The translations under genes and the position numbers were made by a program. The notes under the pieces were generated by a model. That model saw only the letters and a list, made by a program, of their open reading frames with translations. It searched no databases and was not told the origin of the DNA. 64,000 bases of DNA from the NCBI GenBank assembly GCA_025449115.1, contig JAHLKC010000050.1:124001-188000 (forward strand). The letters run 5' to 3'. How positions within the stretch are numbered: position 1 is the first letter of the stretch; each line of letters begins with the position of its first letter. The stretch is from Chytridium lagenaria (lineage: Eukaryota; Chytridiomycota; Chytridiomycetes; Chytridiales; Chytridiaceae). Positions 47,241 through 59,211 of the stretch are shown piece after piece.

Positions 47241-48983
47241 TGGGATTGTCATTGGCATTCTTGCAATTGTCGGTCATGCGCAACTTCCCTTTCTCAAGCG
47301 GATGACTCTTGGGTCGTGTCTGGATACTGGGGCAACTTTGTTGGTGTCGGCACATCATCCACTCCCGTAGAATCGTCCTTCCTCTCGGAATTTCCACCTC
47401 CTACGGTGTTGTTCTTTGGTCATCAAGGACTTTGAGGTGTTTATATCTACCTTGGCTCCGATGACGGCGATATCGGTCGTCTTCCCTCCTCCCTTTCGTT
47501 GGTCGACCCCTCAACCTCTTCAGCAACGTCATGGATGGTGTGGGAAAAGCGAACCACCGTCAGCAAACCCACGGTTTCTCCTCTCATAACCGGCCCAAAC
47601 ATCGAATTTGAGGAAGTTTCGCCATCATCCCTCTCTACGTCCCAACTCCATCCTCCATCCGTCGTCGCGCACCTACCCAACTCCGTTTCTCCGCACCCTG
47701 CTCCCTTTTAATGAAAACATACACCGGCGCGCTTCCCAACCCCGTCCCTAAAACTTGCGTGCACTGGGAGCCTCGCTCCTTTGATATCAAAGCCCCTACC
47801 AACCTCAACCCCGATGCGGTCCCCGTTGCTCTTGCCGACGCCTCCGCAGCTTGGTGGCCCGGTAAAATGGGTGTCTCCAAAGCCTGGCAATGGGCACGCA
47901 CGTACATACAACGTCACCCCCGCCACCGTTCGGGTCGCCATCATCGACAGTGGTGTCATGACGTCCCATCCATGGTTAAAGCCTTCATCGTTCCATCAAA
48001 ACCCTGGAGAGGTGGCAAATAATTTTTTAATGATGATGCTAATGGATACGTGGACGATTCGATTGGGTATGATTTTGTTATGGAGAAGGGAACGGAACGA
48101 GATAGTTTGACATGCGACAATGTGTTCTGGGTTTGTGGCTGGGAGGGATCCTGCTGCTGTTGGCGCGGATCAAAGTGTTTCGACTACCATTGGGACACCG
48201 CTTTCGCCGGGTGTGAATGTCAAGTTGACTATGGTTAGGGTTTGGATAATGCGGGAAAGAGTAACTCTGTGGATTTGTCGCGTGCCATTGCGCGTACGAC
48301 GTCAAGAGCGGGTTTCTGTCGTCTCGTGCAGTTGGGGTGGTGGGAGTGATACGCAAGGTGAGAGGTGGAATGTTTGTTTTTAACGTTTGAGGATAACATT
48401 ATATTTTCTTTAAATATGTCGTATGTCTTAGCTCTCCGCGATAGCTTTGCTCTCCTAAAGTCTAGGAACATTGTCATGTTCTCTTCCGCAGGCAATGATG
48501 GCAGAAACACGGATGATGGGACCCCTGAGGTTCCCAAAAGAACCCCGGCGTTATCTCTGTTGGCGCATCGACCCTACGGACGGCCGAGCCTCATTCTCCA
48601 ACTATGGTGCTATTCTTTGCACTGGTGGTTAGTATTTTTTCCCCTCAAGTTTCTACCGTCGTTGTTTCGAGATACACAGGCGCTAGTTGAAATCCGTACC
48701 CTTTGTTTTTTGTTTCTATTTCTCACACAGACAAGGTTCTTTCGACGTCAAAGGACGGTCTTCTGACTGAAGAATCTGGGTCTTCTTACTCCAATCCCGT
48801 CATGGTCAGCTCCTTTTCATGCGTATTGGGGCTTATCCGTACTCTCCGTCCGGACCTCGACCCTGTGGCCCAACAAAATGCGGCTTTGGACTCGCTCTGC
48901 TCCACTGCCGTCAAGGTGTCTGGCTTGGCCAGTGTTTGTGAAGAATTCAACTTGATGAAGCTGTCAAGGTGCTTGGAGCTTGA
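47241..48983 (+). CDS. Secreted subtilisin-like serine protease (S8 family)
   Basis: ATG 47241 gives a signal peptide (MGLSLAFL, one-base break, AIVGHAQ). A prosegment follows (DDSWVVSGYWGNFVGVGTSS, KDFEVFIYLG, SWMVWEKRTTVSKPTVSPLI). The catalytic domain opens with KMGVSKAWQWA and VRVAIIDSGV (catalytic Asp), a loop DDANGYVDDSIGYDFV, then HATMCSGFVAG (catalytic His), VNVKLTMVRV, VVSCSWGGGSD, FSSAGNDGRN (oxyanion Asn), DPTDGRASFSNYGAIL and ESGSSYSNPVM (catalytic Ser in GSS). Introns near 48359-48430 and 48628-48729. It probably ends DEAVKVLGA near 48983 after a one-base shift; the alternative frame stops at 49077. Frame breaks at about 47265, 47410, 47700, 47905, 48020, 48110 and 48560. Likely extracellular nutrition or wall-processing protease. 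Confidence 0.85.
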
Positions 48984-50442
48984 TCATAGATCAGTCGATT
49001 TCCCTGTTTTTGTTTTTCGCGATGGCGTGCCTTTTTGCTACTTTTTGCTGTTCTTGCTGTATTCCGTTAGATTGTAAACCTCTTTTTTATCGTTGTCGTT
49101 GTTTCTCTCTTTGCCTGCGTTTGTAAAGGCAGGGGACAACTTTCGAAATGCTCTATAACGGTAAATAAAAATCTCGTCGCAAATGCAATATTCGCGGAGG
49201 TCAACCAAGGTCCAAGATGCAGCATCAGCCGACACTTCAGATTCCCAGTCGTTTTCCATAAATATATTGTTACAGAAAAAATAAAGGATCATCCATACTC
49301 ATTCATTCACTCATTCATTCACTCACTCACTGATGTATTTGATGCTGTCATTTTTCACACTTTTTTATGTCGTTGTCTATGATGTATATTTGTATTTTCT
49401 TTTTGTGTGGTTAATAGAATAGGATAGCTGTCGCTATAATGAAATTGCAAATGTACGTACATATTAACTCAAAGTCCAGCGCTTTAGGAAATTTAAAATA
49501 GGAATGTTTACGGATCGTGATGAGAATTTGGATAAGTTTTGCTGCCCAAAGGCGCATACTATTCCCAATATCTTTGTCGTAGGAGTGAAGCTTTCCGTTC
49601 GTGATTGCAGGTGAGTCTATCACTTTAAATGCGCCGTACGCATTCTACCCGTAGCTTATTTCTTCGTTCTGATAATAGTCGAGATGTTTTATGGATATTT
49701 TAGCACTCAACATCAGGGTTCGACATTACAGAGCCGCATCCTTTTTTTTCTTTCCACATCAGTTGAAAGAACTGGGGTGGACTATCAAACATACTCCTGA
49801 ATACCGATCCCACACGTCACTCGGATTGAAATTTGACGACTTTATTCAAACGTAATAGGGATGGACAGGAATAAAAACCCTTACAACGAAAAAAAGAGAA
49901 CAACAACAGCGAAAACAAAGAAAAAAACAAAGAAGAAAACACCAAAGCTAAAAAAGAAAAAAGAAAAGAGGAACAAAGAAAACTAAAAACGGACTTGAAA
50001 CAAAAAACATCGTCTTATCAACGCTCACGCTATCCACGATCTTTTCATATCCACCAGGAAATGAAAAATGATAGGTAAAACGGATGAATGTCATAGCTGC
50101 TCCACACCTTTTCCTCATGACTGATCTTCCCCTCCAACGAAACTTCTCAAACGTGACAAAATTACAGCATGAATCCTTTGGCTGACAGGTTGACATGCGA
50201 CATCGTATCCCTGGAAGCCACTTTCCGGCCGCCACCGTTTTTATGCATACAACCTTGACTATCACCCAAGGGAAGCACCCGAGGGGATCACCCGAAGGAA
50301 GAGCGGTGACGTTTTATTATAATTGCGGCACTTTATCTTAAAAAGTTTTTGAGGTGCTTACGTATTATTTTTCCTTTTTTTTTACATGAAAAAGAAACAT
50401 CCCCTTTATTAAATGCTTATCAGAGCATGAAATTAACCACGC
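48984..50442. other. Gene-poor region left of the transposon
   Basis: No supported gene. CATT/CACT short repeats at 49298-49332. From 49860 to 49980 the strand is strongly A-rich. One copy of a dispersed repeat lies at 50130-50235. Confidence 0.5.
50130..50235. repeat. Dispersed repeat, copy 1
   Basis: Shares an ordered series of blocks with 51112-51195: CCAACGAAAC, CTCAAACGTGACAA, GCATGAAT and TGGCTGACAGG, and shares CACTTTCCGGCCG with 51657-51669. Too degenerate for a boundary call and with no open frame in common. Confidence 0.6.
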
Positions 50443-50450
50443 GCCACGCC
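50443..50450 (+). repeat. Target site duplication, left copy
   Basis: GCCACGCC directly precedes the left terminal inverted repeat and is repeated exactly after the right one (50954-50961). Confidence 0.9.
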
Positions 50451-50953
50451 TAGGCCTGTTACCCGGGTACGCGGGTCCGGGTCTTGGCCTGGACCCGATA
50501 CCCGCACCCGCCTAAGATTTTGGGACCCGTGTACGAACGGGTCCCAACGGGTCCCATTATAAAAATCTGAATTTCATAAATAAATTTTCAATGATGTCTT
50601 AACAGAGCTGAGAGCGTCATGTATATGAAAACGTCAATTACATATTAAGTTAAAAGCCATCATATTAAAGGCATGTAATCATAACCATTCACTAAAATAT
50701 GTACGCTAAAATCCCATCTCCCACCTTTTTAGAGTTATGAAATTTCCACTTCAATGTCGGATTCTTCTTAGTGTTCGTCATTATGGTCCATTGATCATGA
50801 AATAATGACTTTGTATTAATAATTTATATGCTTGAAAATTTTGCGGGTACACCCGTGACACCCGTGTCTGAGAAAAGTCTGGACCCGTACACGGTACCCG
50901 TGTCCCAGGACACGGGTACGCACCCGATAAAATTTTTTCGGGTGACAGGCCTA
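50451..50953. mobile_element. Non-autonomous hAT-type transposon (MITE-like), 503 bases
   Basis: Terminal inverted repeats TAGGCCTGTTACCCG (left) and, read inward from the right, TAGGCCTGTCACCCG match at 14 of 15 bases. An exact 8-base target duplication flanks them, the length typical of hAT elements. Both ends carry many ACCCG/CGGGT motifs in either direction (50461-50555 and 50845-50942), like the subterminal transposase-binding repeats of Ac-type hAT elements. The 250-base AT-rich centre has no open frame, so it needs transposase from elsewhere. The intact duplication suggests recent insertion. Confidence 0.92.
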
Positions 50954-50961
50954 GCCACGCC
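50954..50961 (+). repeat. Target site duplication, right copy
   Basis: GCCACGCC, identical to the left copy. Confidence 0.9.
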
Positions 50962-51111
50962 CAACCAGCTAAATAAAAATTAACAGAGCCGCGCCGTCTC
51001 TTGCTGCAGATCTCCAGGAAAAAGACGAGACATCACAGGCTAAGTAAATACGTCATGAGCTCGGCAACACCATGCGTTTCCACAACAAAAAAAACGTGAA
51101 AAAAAAGACAT

Positions 51112-51195
51112 GGCTCCATCCAACGAAACCTCTCAAACGTGACAATTGTCGCATGAATTTCATGGCTGACAGGTTTAAAGCCAGGAAAAGCCATC
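51112..51195. repeat. Dispersed repeat, copy 2
   Basis: Same ordered blocks as 50130-50235: CCAACGAAACC, CTCAAACGTGACAATTGTCG, GCATGAATTT, TGGCTGACAGG. Confidence 0.6.
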
Positions 51196-51521
51196 ATGGC
51201 AAATTTGAATTTCGAGATCAATTGAACCCGAGGATGGGTAGGGTTGGTCTTGCAAATAGAAATGAGACAGTCAGACTTGACCATGTTAAGTCCATTCCAT
51301 GTATCAATGACAGAGCATGAATCTTCCCCTCCCCCCGCTCCACACTCCCACCTCCACTTCCATCCAAAACGATCTAACCTCACGTCTGGCTGAATTAAAA
51401 AGACGGAAGCAGAAGTAAAAAATAAATAAAATAAAAAGGCAGAAAAAGACTATGCAATTATTATGCAACGAATACATGGAGAGAGAAAAGGATCGACCAT
51501 GCTATACCTTATATGCAAACT

Positions 51522-51690
51522 TGAAAAACGTGACAGACCACCCTCGGACCCCAAACAAACAGCTGTCTCGCTGAAAAACGTGACTGGAGAATTAAGAGAG
51601 CATGAATAAAAAGATCAGACTGACAGGTGGCGTGGATGCAGTACAATTTAAAAAGACACTTTCCGGCCGAATTACGGGTGAATTTTTTTT
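51522..51690. repeat. Dispersed repeat, diverged copy 3
   Basis: Has two AAAAACGTGAC blocks, a GCATGAATAA block, CTGACAGGTGGCGTGGATG and CACTTTCCGGCCG, in the same order as the other copies but with different spacing. Confidence 0.45.
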
Positions 51691-51868
51691 TGCTTCGGGA
51701 CCCTCCAAAAGAAAAACCTTGTAAGGGAAGGATCAACGCATGGATGGAGAATCCTTTACGTAGTAACCGAGCGACAGATGCTTTGCTCGTTGCTGTTAGA
51801 GGGACTTTATTAAGGGTTGCTTGATTGACCTTTTAAGTCTACTTTTAAACGTTCACAAAGTTTCAACT

Positions 51869-52029
51869 ATGGACGGACTTTCTCCATGGAACAGCTGGAC
51901 TTCAACGTTCATCACCGAAACGTCTGTAATGGTCCAAAGCCAAGCTGGAGGACTTGTTGCATATTCCATGACGATGCGTGACTCGCTAAGCGCCTTAAAA
52001 TTTATCGTGGACGGACTTCGTCAACGAGA
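51869..52029 (+). CDS. Possible first exon of an unknown small gene
   Basis: ATG 51869 opens MDGLSPWNSWTSTFITE, then MVQSQAGGLVAYSMTMRDSL and FIVDGLRQRE, and is followed directly by a strong donor GTACGT. The sequence reads like real protein in a gene-poor stretch, but no second exon can be fixed and no family is recognised. Confidence 0.3.
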
Positions 52030-55000
52030 AGGTACGTTTGGGCGGTAGGAATTAATGTCGTTGGAGTCACGCCTTTTTTTTTCTCGTCTTTATCCCGTGA
52101 AGCACGAAAATAAATAGTTGAGAAGAAAAGAAGGGGATAAAAGGATTCCATGGTATGCAATTCTTCACCAACGGCGTCTACCCATAACATACGTCGTGCA
52201 GCTCAACCTTCAGATGGGTCTTTGTGATGATAACCTCGACACCGAAATTTGCATGAAGGACCAACATTCGGGTTTCCTTTCAAAACGTGGGAGCCAAAAG
52301 CATTACCCCCCGTTGTTTTTTCATCAATATCTGGTTTCACCTTTTCGAACGGCGTTCAATGGGTAGAGGCTTCAGAAAAAGTGGTGAAGAGAGGATGTAA
52401 TGGCGGGTCATCCCTTATCGAGATAGTTAGGAAGATATTTTGTCAGAATTCAATAGGTTTAATATGATGGAGAAAACGTTGGCTGGAAAGAAGGCAGGTT
52501 AATTTGCGTACATGGATGTAAGCAACACAGCTTGACAGAGATGCAACTAGACCTGTTACCAAAAATCTCAATATGAATGATTCACTCTTGCCGGTAGAAA
52601 GATAGTCAAAAAATACCGAATGTGGCAGCAAACATAAACTCTTCTTCTCCGAAACGCCAGTACGTAGTCTGAACATGAGATATTAATGCGGAAATCATAG
52701 GCTCGTCAAAGTCTATTCATACCGTTTCTTCAATAAAGTCAACGTCACTTTTTATTGTCTGATAGTGCGAATAGTCATCATAGACGTAGTTGCGATGACC
52801 ACCGTTTGTAGCTGCCAAGGATTTTCATATTTGTTAAATGAGATGTTGTTTACAAAAGCTAAATATCATAACCGGGGTCCGCACCGAGAATTGTCAAAAT
52901 CATTCAACAAACGTAGAAAACATCCGCAACCGCACGATGACGCCTTTGAGTTTTCCACGACACGCTTTCGATCCGCTTTCATGCAATGATGGTTAAGAAG
53001 ACCCCTCTTTTCTTCTTGGTAAGTCCCTTACACTCTCCTGCATGGTGAGGGCGTGGTTGGGCTTCAAGAATTTTCCCACGCATAAATACGGGTTAAAAGA
53101 CGGGTATACCGAAAAATATGAATGGCTTTATGCGAACGTAGAAGCCGAGGATCTTCATGGAAAGAAAAGTGTAAAAAAATGGAATTTTAACAGTAAAGAG
53201 ACAAAAGCCTTTGTTTGTGTACTCTATTTCGGTTGGATTATGTTTTTCTTTTTCCCGTTGAACTGGTTTTTTAATATCATGCCTCCCATGTCTTTTCTCA
53301 TATCACCCGTAAAAACCATCTGCGGGAAGATGGTCCAAAGCTTAATGCATCGATGCAATAAAAGCCCTCATCACATTTTCAATGGTTTAGTCAACTCTCC
53401 CATATGGAAAAGAGTTTTTTTTGTAGATTGAAAAGAGATAAAGATCTTATGGTTATAGAAAAATGTCGTATGTAGGGATGCGGAGCTGAATGTTAAGAAA
53501 GGTGGTGTTGTCGCGTGGAAATATCATCGCATGGAAAACTGCAACTTGACAACGTTTTTTTCATGCAGAAAACAAAACCTTGGGAAAATGGGGACGTCGG
53601 CCAAAGTGTTGAAGTTTAAGACGCTTAAATGAAAGAATAGTGTTTTACGCTTTTTCTACTCTGATTTTACCTTTTTTTTTCGTGTTTATACCTTTTTGCT
53701 TCCTTTTCTTTCATTTCCTTATTTTTTTGTTTTATACGATTTTCACCTTTGTTTTTTTTTTTCTTTTACCTGTCCCATTTTTTTAGTGTCTCGCGTGGCT
53801 CCACTTGTGAGCTCACGGGATATATGGATCCTTTACTGTAAACAGATATTTAAACGTCAATGCTTATTTAAAGCCCTGTCACGTACATACCGTTTGGGTT
53901 TTAAGTTTACAATGAATCAGAGTTGGAGGTAAGAAGGGCTTCCTATTTATATTGCTTACTACCAACGCTTTACCCTATTAAGTGATAGATGCCATAAAAG
54001 TTGGTGCGTGGATTAAAACAGGTCTTTGGTAGACTATATCGTAAAGTCTCAACGGTACGTATGATCTCATCCTTCCAAATGTAAGAACTTTAGCTTCTAC
54101 ACATTTATACTGATAAAGCACTTTATCTTATGCACATGCAATTATAGCAAAAAAAGAGACGCCACCGAGTGCCACCCACGTTCACAAATTAAACAAACTC
54201 GACTTAAAATCCCTCGCATTCTCATGGTATACCTGTCAACATTTCATCACGCGAGCGATAGCCCACCCATGTTTGGCGTGTCTGTCTTCCAGGGCTTTTT
54301 GAGGATACGTCGTTGCATTGAAAGGGCAATGAATTAAACGGGAGGGTTTGTCAAAGTTGGACGCAATGAAACCTGAAACCGCACGATCCCTCACTTTTTT
54401 TTTTCTTGATCGATAAAGGTTGGTAAAGTTGTGCTGGATTTGATGGGCGACAGATACAGCTAGAAGGAGAGAAAAGAGATCATGACGCCGTTAGCGGAAA
54501 AATAGAATATATGAAAACAAGTAACAATAACAGGATGCATGTGAATACTTTTTCTTTTGAATAGATAGATATTGAGCAGGGAATGTCAATAATGGGCTAG
54601 GGTGGCAGTAAAGGCAGTTTTACATTGAATGTTTCGTCCACATCCACCCACCCTCCACACTGTGATCGTCTTTGTCCAGAGCATTATTGTCAATGGTTTT
54701 TATGTGTGGATAAATTTAAATTTTTTTTTGTCCAAAAAGGCTTTTTCATTTTCACGTTGGTGGGGCGCTAAAGTGCTTGGCCACCTTCATCCCATCCCGT
54801 CCCCCATCATCATCCTCCCTAAAAGGTAAGCACCTCTGCAGAAGTGGATGCGGTCATTCTTGTATCATTCAATTCATTATTATTCATAAAGAACGTTGCT
54901 CTCTTTTGTTCTGAAATGTCAATAAGACACCCATCCACACCCACCCACTATCAATCATACGTCTCAAAGTTCATTCTTGTTCTGTTATCCGTATGACAGT

Positions 55001-57188
55001 ATCGGTATCGGGATCGGGCTTTCCTTCAGCCTAATCATTTTGCTTTTTGAATTTCAATCTGAAGATAGTTATCTCTGCTCCATGTATTCCATTTGATAGA
55101 AAATAAAAGGCTTTTTTAGATCATGGATGGATGGATGGATGGATGGTTGATGATGTGTAGTTTAGTTGTTGTTAAGTAAAAGTGTGTTGGAGTGAGTGAG
55201 TGTGAGTGAGTGTGAGTGAGAGTGAGTGATGGGTGGATGGATGGATTCCGATATGCATGAATGACATTAATATCCGATATGCAATGAATGGCATTGAATA
55301 TGTACATTTGGACAAATGAACCAACTTTACTTTGCTTGCTCGCGTGCTATTTGTTTTATATAAATATATAATCAATAGCATAAATAGCATTCTTAATCAA
55401 TTAGTATTTGGCATGTGCTGATTATTATTATTCATTGTCGGGCTTTGAATATATTTGAATTCATTTGATACAACTGACATGTGATGAAATATAATACTAA
55501 TAGTATTTTGCACGTGCATGCTGCTTGGATCATATTCATATTAAATAAATAAAATAAATAAATAAAATAAATAAATAAATAAATAGGAATTGTCATTTGA
55601 ATATATTAATTATTCAATCTTCTTTCTTTCTTTCTTACTTACTTACTCTCCCTCCTTCTTCCTTCTTTCCCTTGTTCCTTCCCTTCCCTCTTTCCTCTTT
55701 CTTTTCATCCTCTCCAAATTTTATGCAAACTATTTTATTATTATTTATTTATTGTTTTATATTTATTATTATTATCTGTACATAATAAATAATAGGCAAA
55801 AGAGTCGGTTTTAGTATTTACTACCTGCCTATATTTATAGTACCTTATACCAGTAAGCATTGGTATTTGTATATAAGAAGGACGCCCTTCCACCCTCTCT
55901 TTCTCTCTTCCTTTTCCTTCATTTATTCATTCACCTTCAACTCTTTACTCACTCACCCATCTCTCTCACTCTCTCTTTTTATTTCATTATTATATAAAGT
56001 AAGTATGCTTTTTATACTCCTTTGGTCAGCCTGCCCGTATCGAGCGAGTCCGTCTATTCCATTCCTCTTTCCTTCTTCCATCTCTCAGATACACACATAA
56101 TAGCCCTTGAAAAGACTAAACATCCCTTACGTCTATCTATCTTATCTATACATCCTTCCCCACCGTCCATCCATCCATCCCATTCATCCATCCCATCCAT
56201 CCATCCAAATCCCGTCAAGTCTCATTTAAGCCATACGCTCTTTCTCTAATCCAACAAACCCCTTTTACGAGGATACATCGTCCTCCTCCTTTAGTCAGCT
56301 ATCACCTTCTCTGCCCCACATCGTGTATTCACTACACAGCACGGCATCGCCCACCCCTTGCTATACTTTATTAACCATTCCATCACTGCTCATCAGCTCA
56401 TCATTCTCCTGGCCTTTATTCTCTACTTGTATCGTGTTTATTGGTAATATACGAGGCGTAGTCTCACTCTGTGTGTTAAAGAGCCCTTTTTTCTTTAGCT
56501 GATGGTGACAATGTTGATGGACACTCTCTCTCTTTTCTTCAACTCTCTGCTGCCGGTGGTAAAGCAGCCATAATGAGCTACGCCTCAAGATTGGGTGGGG
56601 GGATTTAAATTTTATTTTTGCTGCAAAAATGGATGATGAAATTTGGCGTGGGCGCAGTATTATTGTCGTTGGTGCTGCTGCTGCTGGCATCGATGTCCAA
56701 GTGTTTAGTCAAGATTGCTGAGGCCAGCTCGTGAATGGAATATTTTCTTTTCGTTTACCCCCCCGCTTCGCTCTCTTTTTCGCGAGAAGGAAAAGTGCTC
56801 TCGTTTTGCCGTCTTTTTGTGCTTCTATCTTGCTTGGAACTTTTTGCTCTCTGCCGCCTCTTTTGATTTTAGTGTTTACTATGCCCTCCCCTTAAAGCTT
56901 AAATCCAGAACCCTCATTTCATACGCAACATCTCAGCCATTCTAGTGGATCTAACCCTCGCGTCTCTCTTTCCTTCCCTCCAGAGTCGCGTCCATCCACC
57001 TGCAAGCAGCAAGAGACACGCTTTGGATAAAAGTGATTATATATACATCCGCAGATTCACTATCGTTGCTTGCGAATGATTACCGTCATGTCCATGGTGC
57101 CTACGCCCACACATTTGCCTGCCCGCCGTCAAACCTTCCCCATCCCTCTGCCTCCTCTTCTTCGACCTACAACAACAGCAACCCTGTC
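52030..57188. other. Long gene-poor region with simple repeats and a few unassigned frames
   Basis: No recognisable gene in about 5 kb. Plus frame 53042-53431 (129 codons, Lys/Phe-rich, with a hydrophobic segment) is open but unrecognised. Minus strand 54190-54410 reads coherently in one frame (see findings). Simple repeats: ATGG at 55124-55146, GAGT at 55191-55228, AATA at 55540-55585, CATC at 56165-56205. The final 500 bases before 57189 are pyrimidine-rich, fitting a promoter and 5' leader of the bHLH gene. Confidence 0.5.
55540..55585 (+). repeat. AATA/AAAT tetranucleotide repeat
   Basis: About ten tandem AAAT-type units with a phase change inside. Confidence 0.8.
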
Positions 57189-58099
57189 ATGATGGAGAGT
57201 GCCTTGGGATACTCGCCATACCAACAGCAACACCACCATCAACAAGCCTATCATCAGCAGCAAAGACAACTACCAGCACCATCGGCAGTAGTGCTTCCCT
57301 GTCTTCCGCCTGTGCTCTCCAACACAATAAATCGCACCTATGAATCAACCGTACCAGCAACAGCATCAACACTCTTTCCAGGGTCCTCAGCCCCTATCCC
57401 TACCCTCCCATTTTGATGCATGATGACACATCAATATCACATATGCATCATCAACACCACCAGCAACAGCAGCAGCAACAACAGCAACAGCATTTTCCTC
57501 AGTCATCACAGCAACAGTACATGTATCATGGCGCGTCAACCTTTGCTTCAAGTCCTTTGCATGTTCAGTCAAAGGCATCTGGCCACGTCAGCACTCTTTC
57601 CATCCCGTCATCCCAGCACGGTCCCACCCGCTCCACACCTCCCATCTCACCACCCGTTATCATTGCATCCCACTCCAACAGACCCTTTTCCGAGATTGGC
57701 AGCACCCACAACACATTTTCAAACACCTCCAGCTACTCATCCGTCGTGCCATCCACTTCAACGTCGCCCGGTCTCTCAACAGCAACACTATGAGACCGTT
57801 CGAGTCTGTATCCGCGCTGACACTTCCAGCTCCTGGTTCCTCGGGTTCCCTGCCTACGTTGATGCATGACCACTACCAGCAGCATCAGATGCCGTCATCA
57901 TCGCCTCCTCCCAACTACGGCCACTATTACCAGAAACAAAGCGTGACCGGAAGCGTGTATGAACAACAACAACAACAGCAGCAGCAGTACTTTGGACAGA
58001 GCATGATGACTCCATCAGAGCCTCAACAGCAGCAGCACTACCACGTTCCTCAGTCATATCCTTTCCAGCAGCAGTCGCAAGAGCAGTACCAACAACAAG

Positions 58100-58130
<31 letters not shown>

Positions 58131-59211
58131 GCAACAACCTATCGTCATCCCCATTCTCCCTTCCCCCGCTCACACCACCCCCTCTGCCTCAACCTCCCCT
58201 CAAAAACTCCCCAGCACGAGCGCACCAATGGAGATGGTACAGCACCACGTCACGCCTTCAAACCCCTCAACAAATGGCCGTCGCTTCTCCATCTCTTCAT
58301 CCTCCTCCTCTCTGCAACACCCTCCGCCGTCTCTCACCCAAAAACCAACGCCAAATCCAGCCCGAAACCCACAAAACCAAATCTTCAAAGCGCTCCCCCC
58401 ACATCCTCTCTAAATCCCCTTCATCATCATCCAAGCGCAAGAAGCAGCCTATCACCATTGACGACGAACCCAAAGCTACCACCACTATTCCACAGCCCAC
58501 CTCCATCTCCAACAACAACCAACCTCTCCCCATCTTGTCCCAACCGTCACCGTCACCTCCCCAGACGTTCCTCAACTCCGTCGCGTCATCCCATCCCCAC
58601 CCAAACCCACCCCACCTTTAGTTCAAGCACCTCCCCCACCCCCGCCGCAAACCGACACTCTCCAACTCCTTGCAGATCGTGAAGAACGCGAACACCTCCG
58701 TAAAGTCTCTCACAGTGCGATTGAACGACGACGCCGTGAACGCATCAATGATAAGATTGTGCAACTCCGACGTCTGGTCCCTGCGTGTGCTGAACGTGAA
58801 AACCTTCATAAGTTGTCCATCTTGCAGGGTGCCATTGAGTATATCCATGAGTTGAGGGAGATGCTTGGGTTGCCGAGGGTGGAGGAGGATGGGGAGGAGG
58901 ATGGTGGGAAGAAACGAAAGAGCAAGAAGATGAGTGTTTCGGTGAGTCCCAGTAGGGATGAGGAGGAGGAGGAGGAGGATGAGGAGTGGGTCAAGGTTGA
59001 AGAGACTGCAAATGGTGGCGCTGGACGAAAGAAGAGACGGGTTGAAGACCATACGCCTGTTGCTGTTGTTGGGAGGGAGGGTGAGGAAGGTGCTGCCGGG
59101 TTGTTGATGCTTTCGCTTGGGGCTGCGGAAAGACGTGATGAAGAGGTTGTAGATGGTGGAGAGGATGAACGTGGCGCGTGTGATATGAGCGTGAGGAGTT
59201 TGTTATGTTGA
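57189..59211 (+). CDS. bHLH transcription factor with long poly-Gln/His N-terminus
   Basis: The C-terminal bHLH is clear: LRKVSHSAIERRRRERINDK, then QLRRLVPACAERENLHKLSI and LQGAIEYIHELREML. The His-Glu-Arg set of the basic region predicts binding of CACGTG-type E-boxes. A Lys-rich and Glu-rich tail follows (EEDGGKKRKSKKM), ending MSVRSLLC. The N-terminal 500 residues are Gln/His/Ser/Pro-rich with poly-Gln runs near 57460-57495 and 58085-58137, activation-type sequence. The start is the first ATG in the main frame (MMESALGYSPYQQQ); ATG 57076 in another frame would add MITVMSMVPTPTH. Frame breaks near 57320, 57415, 57785, 58330 and 58620. No introns are needed. Nuclear regulator; targets unknown. 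Confidence 0.88.
58085..58137 (+). repeat. CAA-rich poly-Gln tract in the bHLH gene
   Basis: About 16 consecutive Gln codons, mostly CAA. Confidence 0.85.

Larger units (their letters stand above)
50962..51868. other. Gene-poor region right of the transposon
   Basis: No supported gene; holds two further dispersed repeat copies (51112-51195 and about 51522-51690). Minus-strand frames here derive from the repeat and are not called. Confidence 0.5.

Noticed and set aside
49948..50265. Minus-strand 105-codon frame and the similar 51033-51383 frame
   Set aside because: Similarity between the two follows the dispersed DNA repeat; no start, motif or splice support for coding.
50451..50953. GC-rich hairpin-like segment as telomeric or rDNA sequence
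   Set aside because: Matching ends, target duplication and ACCCG arrays are better explained by a hAT-type element.
1466..59211. Programmed frameshifting as in Euplotes
   Set aside because: The breaks have no shared slippery sequence or stop-codon context, include both apparent losses and gains of a base, and several fall in homopolymers or at random sites.
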